Source of the DNA: Mya arenaria
Taxonomy: Eukaryota > Mollusca > Bivalvia > Myida > Myidae
Assembly (NCBI RefSeq): GCF_026914265.1
Contig: NC_069130.1
Coordinates: 3,866,001-3,930,000, forward strand
Length of the DNA stretch: 64,000 bases
Direction of reading: 5' to 3'
How positions within the stretch are numbered: the stretch's first letter is position 1; each line of letters opens with the position of its first letter. Both the position numbers and the translations under genes were made by a program. This document shows positions 48,696 to 60,430 of the stretch, in pieces. The notes under the pieces are model-generated. The model searched no databases. It saw only the letters and a list, made by a program, of their open reading frames with translations, and was not told the origin of the DNA.

Positions 48696-51600
48696 TCATT
48701 GCATATTGCCAAAGTTAGCAGCTAATCTCCTTTTAGGCTTTTTTGAAGAGCTTCCAGTTGTTCTAGGTGGAGTTGTCTTCTCTTTGGGAGTTTTAGGTGG
48801 AGATTTTGGACCTCCTTTTGAAGAGTCAACCTTCCCATGAGCTGAACCACCTGCTAAATTTTGGCTAACATTTTCAGGTGTTGAATCAGACACTTTTGAA
48901 TCTTTATTTGAAGAGTCAAGTACACTTGGTTTATCTTCCTTTGCTATTTTTTCCTCCTCCAATTTGGAAGAGCTCTCATCTGATGCAGAACCCTTCCTGT
49001 TTTTCTGTGGTGTCTGTTTACGGGTGACCTGTAAAATCACAAAACAGTTTGAACAAAATTCAAAAATCTAACCTGTTGTACATTACTGGAAAATATCTTT
49101 CATGATTATGCAAAGAGAAGAATGACATGTCCAGACCAACAGCTGTATGTATTTGATAAATAAACAACAGGACTGTTAACAGTTAAAGAATATTTCCAAA
49201 TTCATATTCAATCAAATAGTGAGTTTCTCACAAAAGTGATAAAAACATGCTGTCTTTACACGGCGAGTTTCTTACTCGGTGTGAAATAGACCATGCTAAT
49301 GCTATGTTAGTGTGAATACCTGCAAAGGAACAAACGGGGTAACTACACTGGTAGGTTTAGTTTTCCCTGGCTGATTCTGATTGGTTGATGCACCTGCCAA
49401 TGGCTTGTCAGATCTTGAGAAATCCTTTGTTTGATTGGCTGAGCCAGAGTGAGACTGATTTTGTGAAAAAGGAGGCTGCTGATTTGTTGCAGGATATCCC
49501 TGCTGATTTCCAGGTTTCCCCCCGTTTTGCTGGTACCACTGACCAGGGTGTGGCCTCTGCTGGTGACCTGGATGTGGAGGTCCTTGACCTTGGAAAAACC
49601 CTGAAGGTCATCATACCAGTGTGTTAGATTTGCATTCCCAAATGTTACTCACTTCAGTCACATGATAATCATACTTGCATTACAAATCTCATGCATAAAG
49701 ACATTTTATAATTATACAATATATGTACTACACATCCAAAGTAATTTTTATAAGGATTTTTGTATGCAGTTTACTAATAATTTATTTGCACTAACTGCAC
49801 TTCTCTGCCTACTTGTTAACTTTCTGATATTGGAGTTGATGTACAGCAAAAAAAACAACAACAAAATTAATACTCTTCAAAATGGTAAAGTAGTCATCAT
49901 TAAAAATCTCAAAACCAAAAGCTACGCATTTTTTTGTTTTGTTTTTGTACCTGTACTCCTTTAACACAGATGCTCAACAGTAAACCAAATGAAACTAGAG
50001 TCTTTCCCTTGATAAGAAATGCTTTAAAATCTAGCAAAGCTCCAACAAACATGGCTGTGTATGCCCCTAAACATACCTGGAGGGTTGCTGACAGGGCTGA
50101 AAGCTGAGTTGGGAGAGGGGAACTGGCGTCCTGGGGGTCGGGCACCAGGGGGAAGAAATCCTGACATCATCTGGTATGAGGCCATTTGCTGCATGCTGCC
50201 TCGCTGCAGGGGAAAATTACAAGGATGTCAGGCCATGAATGCTGTTGTTACCATGAGAGTCAATTCTTGTACACAATTCACCAAAGAGAAGACACCATTT
50301 AAAATCGGTCATACATAATAAAATCCTGTTTCTTCCTTAATAAATAAATACAAACATAGTTTTTTTATAATAGACAGATTTTTTTGATTTTTTCAAATCA
50401 ATGATTTGTTTTTCTCTTATGTATTTCATAACTAGAGCTGTCTCAGCAGTAACCCCAGTAACCCTTTAACCCCTAGCACTGCCTGGACACAGGAGATGGA
50501 AATTATTTCTCTTACAAGGAGCTCTGTCAAAAATTGTTAATTAGTAACCATAGTTGTACCTGACCTGTATTTTATGCTGTTAAACATATGTAACAAAAAA
50601 AGAAAACCTGGCAACCATTCCATGAGTAATCATCAAGACAAAACCAACAGACTGATCAATGGACCTATAATATATATATTCCCATGAACTTTATAATTTG
50701 TTGGGGTTATAACTATGATTTAATAATTAAATTGTCTAATAACATCTCTTTGTTTTGAGCTGTATCACTCATTGTATTCAATATTATATTCAGTAATATA
50801 TTTATAGACATGACATCATATCTATTTATAGCCGTACCAGCTGCAGTAAGGCCACACTGGCTGCAGACTCTGCGGCCTCCTCTTTGGTTTTACACAGGGC
50901 TCCCTGGAATCTCGCGCCATTGAAGAGGGTTACTACACAGAAGTAAACACCATTCTGAAAGATAACATGCAAATTATATAAATTTTACATTTAGTTTCTA
51001 AACATGATATTTTTAAGGCAAACTGTCACCAGACAAACTAGCATGTGACAATAAGTAGATGCCATTTATACCGCCAGATAGTGAAACAATCAGCATGCCA
51101 AGAAAATATGATAAGCAACTTAGTATGATATAATACCAAAATGAAAGTGCCGAGCAGTCACCACAAGAGGCATAAATCAACTATTGCCAAGGTCATTGTT
51201 GCGGGCCTCACTCTATATGTATTGTTTAGGTGGTGTATGAAGTTTATTTGAATATCTGGCAAAGGTTCTGAGTTCTAGCCAAGGTCTGTAGTAGTAAGAA
51301 TTTAAGTACATCACTCCTATAACCTTATTGACAAAAACTGTACAAGGGTTGTCCGGAAAGTTTTGAGACTGTGTTTATATTTCAGAATGTTTTTAATATA
51401 AATCAACAAACAATCAACAGCTGTGTACATGACTATTTATTTTCCTTATAAAAAATTATATTTATCTCATAATAAGGAAATGGTTGTCAAGACAAACCCA
51501 TCCAGCGTTTCACGGAGCACTGTCAAATTGACGTTTTCTGAAAATTGTTCACAACTCCTACTACTGCGTCTGAATAATAGACTCAAAAACCTCATGTCAA

Positions 51601-54600
51601 AAAATATGACAACAGTATGATGTCAGCTGCATCAATGCACATATTATTGACGCCATCTAACTGTAGAACTGTTTGCAACGTTCAACGGAAGTAGAGAGGT
51701 AGTTTGAAGATGTCGGAAAGAAATTCCAATGTTGACGTCACCCACGGGGCATCGCGCTATATTCAAACACTGTGATCACAGCGGGATGACTCATACAAAT
51801 ACTTATGCATTTTCTAACAAGGGATAAATCAAAGCTAACATGTTCAAGGGCTTTGGTATTTCGCTGGCATGGACGTTTCAGTGACGGGCATGGAAATGTG
51901 CGATTAAAAGGGGAGCGGCAGAACGTCAGTCATGAATGAAAGTTGCGTAATTCAGTGCGGGACAGGTTACAAGACGACCGGGGGAAGACAGTGAGGGAAA
52001 TTGGCGCAATGAGACAACGAAGTGCTCCGTGGCTTGTAACCTGTCCTTTTTGTTATGTTTGTTGTATACGTTCACTTGTTAGTATATCATTGAAACTTGG
52101 ATTTGTTTATATTAGATACAATTGTCAGTTGATAAATTTTAAATTCATGCTGTGAGTGGTATGTTTTTTATAAGTGCAGTCTCAAAACTTTCAGTACAAA
52201 ACCTCGTAAAACCAGCTTATTACATACAGTATGGCAACATCTTTATTTTTCTACCCTATTAGAGACTAGTTATAATTGCCTGTCCTCTCAACTGACCTTT
52301 GGTATGTAGTCGTACATGGGCAGTCCCATCTGCAGAGACTGGCAGAATGTCATCAGCTCCATTACTGGGTTCCTGAATAATAAGGTTATCATTTTCAACT
52401 AATTTAACAACTAATAACTTAATGGAGAATTATGGTCAATATCAGTAGCTAATACCCATATACATAATATATGTTTATATATGTGTACTAGAAACAACAG
52501 TACACTGACAAGTACATGTACTTTTATTTTGATAAATGAAAAAATGTGAAGCTTATTTTAGTTTAACTCACTAAATTCACAAGAAATTAAGTGGGTTGAT
52601 TAGATTTTTTTTCTCAATTCATTTGTTGCAGTTTCTAAGTGTTGCCTTTAACTGCAGGCATCATTTGTTTGTATTACCCACACTCTCTCTCACCTATTGC
52701 CACCCCTGGGTGGGGGATTGAGCAGAACCGGCCTGTTGTTTCTGTTTCCCTGGTAACCCTGCTGCTGGATCCCTGCATCCTGCTGTCTGGGCTGGGCCCT
52801 GCCCCTACCCTTCCTCTGCTGTTGTTGGTGTTGCTGCTGCTGATATTGGTTTTGTTGTTGCTGTTGGTATGATTGCTGTTGTTGATGTTCTGCTCCCGGT
52901 GCCTGATGTTTGGCCACATCAAACAGTTCCTGCACAGAGAGTTGTCTCCCATAGCTGCTCTTCCCAGCATTCCCTCCCTCCCCTCCAGGGGGCGTGGCCT
53001 CATCACTTTCTGTCTTGGGTGACTCAGCGATATGTAGCAACTTCTTGATGGCCAGAGATCCATCCTATCAATGTAAGGAGTTAAATTGTTAAAATTACTA
53101 TATCAAAATTCAAAAAATCAATTACCTTACATAACTGTTATAAATTCAATTAGGTATGTGTTTGTGTACATTGTTATAATCAGAAAATATCATATATTGC
53201 TTTAAAGCTACACCATTTGTGTCTTATTCACTTACGAGATAGATTTTGAGTTTTAACTTTATTAATTTTTAAAACAATTGTGAAGAAAGTTTATAATACA
53301 TTTAGTTTATACTTTGTCACTCTCATAGGCACCATGTTACACGAGAGTGGTCTTTAGTTATGGGGAACATCAGAGAAGCTGGAGGGAACCCACATGTCCT
53401 GCTTGTTGACCACCAACCAAACACACAACTAAATCAATTGTATTCTTTTTCAATGTAAAACTGTTACTATTTAATATTACCTCGTCTTTAGCTTCCACAT
53501 CCTGCTTTTCCTCCGATACATGAACTTCTTCAAGTGACTTAAACATGGCAGAGAACTCATCATTTGACACCACCCTGCTAGCCAGAGGCCGAGGTTTTGT
53601 TGCTTTATCCTTAGGAGGCTCCTCTATATTCTCTAAGTCCCCAACACTGACAGGCCTATCGCTCCTGCTGGCCTGAGAGAAAAGGGACTGTACATCTATT
53701 TTTGTCCCCGGTTCTGGAGATTGACCTCCCATGTTTTGAGGGACAGGGGAAGGAACTGTGGGGAGGACGGCAGCAGCATGTGAGAGTGATGTCCCTTGTT
53801 TATCTGTTTCTGAGCCCTCTGGTGGCAGAGAGGACTGAAGCTGTTTCCACATGCTCTCAAACTCTGTGTTGGCTGCAGAGTTGTTCTGGTTTTGTTTCTG
53901 AGAAAATCACAACAACAAGAACTCGTTACAACAATTGTGAAACAAAAGTGTCTTATTCCTTTTCACCAATATTATATTTTTGTAAAATGCAAGCATTATT
54001 AATTCAATAAATTGTTATGGACAAACAAACTGTTATGAAATGCAAAAAAGAAATGAAGTCGTGTCATAGCTAGATTTGTTTTTTTCTTTGTTTGGCCATT
54101 TTTAAAATCATTCAACTAAATTTCATTACATACCATGTTTAAGTCTTCATTAAACAGGAGGAATTAACAAATATAAAAGAAATCATTGAAATACATTTCC
54201 TACCTGTGTATTGGCTGCCTGAGTCTGCCTGACCCCCTGTACACCTCCACCATGACCACCACCCTGTGCCCCACCCTGGGAGAGACGGGGAGTAACAAAC
54301 TTGGGGGAGACATTACCACCGTTAAACACACCGCTCTGGTGGGCTTTGCTATCACGGGTCTGAAAATGATATATGGGGAGATGAAAATACAATCATTAAA
54401 TGTCATGTTTTGTTCGTTTTGTTCCAAAGAACAGACAACAATGTCTCATAATTTTATAAAATGCTTCATCTATGCTTTTGTGTCCTTACTTTCAATGCAT
54501 GTTACCAATAACAAATAATTATTTCAACCAATGCATTCATGCCTCTGTAGGCTGTCAGTCAGTCCGTTTTTTATTGTGTCTCGGATGAAACTTATCCAAT

Positions 54601-57600
54601 TTAAATTTTATTTCTCTCAAACTGCAACCAAATGTATAGCAGCATGGGAAGGTGTTTTGCACATAGCATTTATGCTCAGTGCTCTGACATTGAAAGTCAA
54701 GGTAACACTTCAATAAGAGATCAGTTAATACCTATACTGACATGGCTAATTCAGGGGGATTAAACATGGTCCTGAGACAACTATTGTTTAGGATGTTTTT
54801 ACTTTTGCGGCTTAATCTTCCTTAAAATTTACGTTTAATTCTCTGCCCCTGTCATTCACTCACCTCAAGCTGTCGTCCATACTGCTGCCCTTGTTGCTGC
54901 CCCTGTTGCTGGTGGTAACCACTCCGGTTCTGACGGTCATATTCTGTGTTGCTGGTCTGGTGACCACGTTGACCGCTGTTGTTACCTGAAAACAATAGTG
55001 CAAACAATTGAGGGAAAGTTACTGGCAGAACTATGTCATGTTATTAACTGCCTTTCATTTGTTAAGTCAAAAATATTCTAGTTTTCAGGGTATTGACTTT
55101 AGATTGCTTTCAATACAATCACTCTGATGAAATCAGCCAATTGCATGCCATAAAGTTTTAACTATGACAGGCAAACAGAATTTCAGGACATTTTCTGTAT
55201 GCATGCAACGCAAAGCAAATGGCAGGATATTACACATTTAAAGAAATATATTACAAATATAACTCCTGTTAACGTGTTTGTGTCTCTTTTCTGTGTTCAA
55301 TGCCATACCTGCCCTGTTGTCATGGTAACCCTGGTTTCTCTGGTGACCTTGACCCTGATTGCACCTGTTGACCCCAGACTTCCCGCCCCAGGCATCAGTA
55401 TATGTAAAATCACTACTAACATTCCTGAAATGATAAAAGAGTTGTAAATGTAAGTGATTATTTCAGGTCCCCAAAAAAAGAACATTTCATACACTTAATC
55501 TGCCAATACAGTTTAATGTTCTGTTCTAGATGGGAAACCATTTCCTTTAAATCTACAGGAGCAAGTGTTGGAAAAGAGCCATTATTGAACTGAAACAACT
55601 GTGAAACAAAATAACCTACCTGGCCTGGTTCTGTCGGTGAGTCTGTCCCTGCATCTGTTCAGCTGGCATCTTTACCCCTGTGGACGGCCGCGCCCCATTT
55701 TTCCTCTCCCCGTGAGTCAGGTTGAGCAGTGCTGAGGGAGGCATACGGTAGCCTCTACTTGTTGAGTTCCTATGAGATGGTGAAATTATGCAACACTTTA
55801 GTCGAGGTTTCAACCAGGGTAGGGTGGCCTTTTTACAATAATTGTGTTGGCCTTATGGAAAAGACAAATACAACATGGCCATCGTTAAGAAAAATGTATG
55901 TTCTATGACAGGTTACTTACCCTTCAAGATGTTTCTTAAAACTGATGGCAAAAGAGTTGCTTGTAGACAAAAATAATAAAATTTCAATTCAAGGGAGAGT
56001 GGATTTGTGTCAAGAAATTTCAAAATATTTCAATAACTTGAGTAGTTATCAGACCTTTGACCTTCACCTTGAAGGTAGGGGGCTAGAATGTGTGCTCTGC
56101 AAGACAGTTGATATGTTGAACATTTGTGACAACTTTGCAATCATTTCATGAGATGAGTTATGAAACGGCAAAGAGGGGATGTTCCATCTCTGAAAGTCTA
56201 CAAGCGTTCTGCCTTGCTAATTCTCCATAATGAGAATTATTTGGACACATCAATCTCATAATCAATTTGCTTGACATTAATATAAAGGATTGTGTGATTA
56301 ATTTCTTGAGGTACGTACACATTATCATTTCGGCTATTACACATATAATACTAACAAAGAATCGTTTGTAAACATGTGAAACCACACCTTGCATGTCACT
56401 AGAAAAACTACTTATCACGGATGACCGCATATAAAACATTGTATCAAGTTTCAGGTTAATATTTTTTTATATTTTTATTGCCTAGATGAAATCTACGCAT
56501 GAAGAAACTCCTTCAAAACCAGTACATGCACTCAAACGCAACGCCCTACCTGATACTGATTCCCCCAGCGAAGTCCTCATCAAAGATGACCTCATACACC
56601 GTGTTGACCTCCACCTCTGCTGGGTGGATTCCCACGATTGTGCCGCGGAGACCAAACGGCACGGAGAAACCCTGCCGCGTGTTCACCACTCGGTCAAACA
56701 GCTGGTACTCGGTGCTAGAGTCAGGGATCAGGGAGCCGCTAGTTACTATTGGCTGAAAGGGTAACAAATAGACTTGAATAGTAAATTAAATGCAATGGGG
56801 AAGAAATATAATTAAGCACTGTCAAATTTAGTACTTTGAAACTGCATAATTTAAGCTTAGGTATGGTATCATAAATGGCTTTTTAAACCATTGTGTTGCT
56901 TAAACCTGTATCTTGACTTACTAATCTGATGGATTAACCTGAATCTTGACTTACTTATCTGATGGATTAATCTGAATTTCGACTTACTTATCTGATGGAT
57001 TAACCTGAATCTTGACTTACTTATCTGATGGATTAACCTGAATCTTGACTTACTTATCTGATGGATTAACCTGAATCTTGACTTACTTATCTGATGGATT
57101 AACCTGAATCTTGACTTACTTATCTGATGGATTAACCTGAATCTTGGCTTACTTATCTGATGGATTAACCTGAATCTTGGCTTACTTATCTGATGGATTA
57201 ACCTGAATCTTGTCTTACTTATCTGATGGATTAACCTGAATCTTGACTTACTTATCTGATGGATTAACCTGAATCTTGGCTTACTTATCTGATGGATTAA
57301 CCTGAATCTTGACTTACTTATCTGATGGATTAACCTGAATCTTGACTTACTTATCAGATGGATTAACCTGAATCTTGACTTACTTATCTGATGGATAACA
57401 GCATTATGTTGTCATATCATTGCCAATCAATTTAAGGAGCCCAAGCCTTACAGGCCACTCACCCTGTACAGCAGATGGGGCTTAACCTGCATCTTCACAT
57501 AACAGACCACTCACCCTGTACATTAGATGGGGCTTAACCTGCATCTTCACATTACAGACCACTCACCCTGTACAGAAGATGTGGCTTAACCTGCATCTTA

Positions 57601-60109
57601 ACATAACAGACCACTTACACTGTACAGCAGATGGGGCTTAACCTGCATCTTCACATAACAGACCACTTACCCTGTACAGTAGATGGGGCTTAACCTGCAT
57701 CTTCACATAACAGACCACTCACCCTGTACATTAGATGGGGCTTAACCTGCATCTTCACATAACAGACCACTCACACTGTACAGTAGATGGGGCTTAACCT
57801 GCATCTTCACATTACAGACCACTCACCCTGTACAGAAGATGTGGCTTAACCTGCAACTTTACATAACAGACCACTTACACTGTACAGTAGATGGGGCTTA
57901 ACCTGCATCTTCACATAACAGACCACTCACACTGTACAGTAGATGGGGCTTAACCTGCATCTTCACATTACAGACCACTCACCCTGTACAGAAGATGTGG
58001 CTTAACCTGCATCTTAACATAACAGACCACTTACACTGTACAGTAGATGGGGCTTAACCTGCATCTTCACATAACAGACCACTTACCCTGTACAGTAGAT
58101 GGGGCTTAACATGCAACTTTACATAACAGACCACTTACCTTGTACAGTAGATGGGGCTTAACCTGCAACTTTACATAACAGACCACTTACACTGTACAGC
58201 AGATGGGGCTTAACCTGCAACTTTACATAACAGACCACTCACAATGTACAGTAGATGGAGCTTAACCTGCAACTTTACATAACAGACCATTCACCCTGTA
58301 CAGAAGATGGGGCTTAACCTGCAACTTCACATAACAGACCACTCACCCTGTACAGTAGATGGGGCTTAACCTGCAACTTTACATAACAGACCACTCACCC
58401 TGTACAGTAGATGTGGCTTAACCTGCATCTTCACATTACAGACAACTCACACTGTACAGTAGATGGGGCTTAACCTGCAACTTTACATAACAGACCACTC
58501 ACACTGTACAGTAGATGGGGCTTAACCTGCATCTTCACATTACAGACCACTTACCTTGTACAGTAGATGGGGCTTAACCTGCAACTTTACATAACAGACC
58601 ACTCACCCTGTACAGTAGATGGGGCTTAACCTGCATCTTCACTTAACAGACAACTCACACTGTACAGTAGATGGGGCTTAACCTGCATCTTCACTTAACA
58701 GACCACTCACACTGTACAGTAGATGGGGCTTAACCTGCATCTTTACATAACAGACCACTCACCCTGTACAGTAGATGGGGCTTAACCTGCAACTTTACAT
58801 AACAGACCACTCACTCTGTACAGTAGATGTGGCTTAACCTGCATCTTCACATTACAGACCACTTACCCTGTACAGTAGATGGGGCTTAACCTGCAACTTT
58901 ACATAACAGACCACTCACACTGTACAGTAGATGGGGCTTAACCTGCATCTTCACATTACAGACCACTTACCCTGTACAGTAGATGGGGCTTAACCTGCAA
59001 CTTTACATAACAGACCACTCACCCTGTACAGTAGATGTGGCTTAACCTGCATCTTCACATAACAGACCACTCACACTGTACAGTAGATGGGGCTTAACCT
59101 GCAGCTTTACATAACAGACCACTCACCCTGTACAGAAGATGGGGCTTAACCTGCAACTTCACATAACAGACCACTCACACTGTACAGTAGATGGGGCTTA
59201 ACCTCCAACTTTACATTACAGACCACTCACCCTGTACAGAAGATGGGGCTTAACCTGCATCTTCACATTACAGACCACTTACCCTGTACAGTAGATGGGA
59301 CTTAACCTGCAAATTTACATAACAGACCACTTACCCTGTACAGTAGATGGGGCTTAACCTGCAACTTCACATAACAGACCACTCACCCTGTATAGAAGAT
59401 GTGGCTTAACCTGCAACTTTACATAACAGACCACTCACTCTGTACAGAAGATGTGGCTTAATCTGCAACTTTACATAACAGACCACTCACAATGTACAGT
59501 AGATGGGGCTTAACCTGCAACTTTACATAACAGACCACTCACACTGTACAGTAGATGGGGCTTAACCTGCAACTTCACATAACAGACTTCTTACCCTGTA
59601 CAGTAGATGGGGCTTAACCTGTTGATGGGGCTTAACCTGCATCTTCACATAACAGACCACTCACACTGTACAGTAGATGGGGCTTAACCTGCAACTTTAC
59701 ATAACAGACCACTCACACTGTACAGTAGATGGGGCTTAACCTGCAACTTTACATTACAGACCACTCACTCTGTACAGAAGATGTGGCTTAACCTGCAACT
59801 TTACATAACAGACCACTCACACTGTACAGTAGATGGGGCTTAACCTGCAACTTTACATAACAGACCACTCACACTGTACAGTAGATGGGGCTTAACCTGC
59901 AACTTCACATAACAGACCACTTACCCTGTACAGTAGATGGGGCTTAACCTGTTGATGGGGCTTAACCTGCATCTTCACATAACAGACCACTCACACTGTA
60001 CAGTAGATGGGGCTTAACCTGCAACTTTACATTACAGACCACTCACCCTGTACAGCAGATGGGGCTTAACCTGCATCTTCACTCTCTTTTGTCTCTTCTT
60101 ATTCACCTC
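48696..60109 (-). CDS. XRN1: XRN1-type 5'-3' exoribonuclease, C-terminal half (13 exons, 843 residues)
   Basis: Exons (minus strand, 5' to 3'): 60,109-60,047; 56,752-56,550; 55,769-55,620; 55,424-55,309; 54,985-54,864; 54,359-54,204; 53,897-53,481; 53,064-52,694; 52,372-52,297; 50,954-50,838; 50,203-50,077; 49,600-49,320; 49,028-48,696. All junctions are GT-AG, phases match throughout, and the sum is 2,532 bp with one terminal TGA. The SH3-like region of Xrn1 is clear in exon 2 (LFDRVVN, VPFGLRGTIVGI, VIFDEDFAGG) followed by RGYRMPPSALLNLTHGER. The rest is the long low-complexity tail (Gln-, Gly- and Pro-rich). It also holds a dsRBD-like segment split over two exons (ELMTFCQSLQMGLPMYDYI; EEAAESAASVALLQL), then VTPFVPLQVTRKQTP and a Lys-rich end. 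XRN1 degrades decapped mRNA in the cytoplasm; its catalytic N-terminal half lies beyond the window. The intron after the first visible exon contains the exon-derived arrays. Confidence 0.87.
51344..52199. mobile_element. Degenerate mariner-like element in an XRN1 intron
   Basis: The left end TTGTCCGGAAAGTTTTGAGA and the reverse complement of the right end, TTGTACTGAAAGTTTTGAGA, are imperfect terminal inverted repeats of about 23 bp. The interior has a short piece like a transposase N-terminal helix (LQDDRGKTVREIGAM, about 51,966-52,010) and no intact catalytic region. End sequence and size suggest an internally deleted Tc1/mariner relative. Confidence 0.6.
56040..56130. repeat. Fragment of an internal-repeat-type element
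   Basis: The phrase ACCTTTGACCTTCACCTTGA ... GTGCTCTGCAAGACAG ... GTTGAACATTTGTGAC resembles the internal unit of the element at 13.74-14.65 kb (gacctttgacctc ... accttgaaccgag ... gaacatttgt). A single decayed unit lying in an XRN1 intron. Confidence 0.4.
56901..57400 (-). repeat. 33-bp minisatellite, about 15 copies, in the XRN1 intron
   Basis: In transcript orientation the unit is AAGATTCAGGTTAATCCATC followed by AGATAAGTAAGTC (33 bp). It matches AAGATGCAGGTTAAGCC..ATC of the neighbouring XRN1 exon and carries GTAAGT, as if the exon end and donor had been joined with about 19 bp deleted. Copies are very uniform (a few have GCC for GTC or one-base changes), indicating recent homogenisation. 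Confidence 0.92.
57450..60046 (-). repeat. 52-bp minisatellite, about 50 copies, made of an XRN1 exon end plus its splice donor
   Basis: In transcript orientation each unit is GTGAAGATGCAGGTTAAGCC, CCATCTACTGTACAGG (36 bp, nearly identical to the last 36 bp of the exon ending at 60,047), then GTGAGTGGTCTGTTAT (16 bp of intron). The array abuts the exon. Variants include AAAGTTGCAGG for AAGATGCAGG and GTAAGT for GTGAGT. In all copies I read, a GT[A/G]AG donor core remains. A six-unit block with an 18-bp insertion (GTTGATGGGGCTTAACCT on plus) is duplicated at 59,621 and 59,951 (offset 330 = 6 x 52 + 18). The unit is not a multiple of three. Confidence 0.95.
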
Positions 60110-60430
60110 CTACAAACACAGATTAAAATTAGTTTAAGCCACAGTTTGTGCATAATATCATCAAACACACTCATTCAATATTTGGCACTTAATGCTTTAA
60201 AACATTTTAAATAGACCAAAATCAAGCTTCGTCAAACAGTAAATATATATAAATATATTGAGGCTACTGGTCTTAACTTCAAATGCTTTCACTCGCATTA
60301 TTCATGTAAACAAGAGCTGTTGTAAAAATGAATACACTAATGATGTCATATGTGCTTGCAAAAAGCAAAAAAAAAATGAGTAAAAATAAAAAGTAAACAA
60401 AATCGCCGCAATGCGATAAAACCAGGTTTA
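60110..60430. other. XRN1 intron sequence
   Basis: Begins with the acceptor of the 63-bp exon (TTTGTAG on the minus strand). Contains a fragment AACAAGAGCTGTTGTAAAAA at about 60,308, related to the heads of the tandem-repeat elements. No further XRN1 exon was recognised up to the window end. Confidence 0.45.

Noticed and set aside
52639..52872. Leu-rich plus-strand frame resembling a membrane protein
   Set aside because: It is the antisense of the Gln-rich XRN1 exon; CAG/CAA repeats read as CTG/TTG give poly-Leu.
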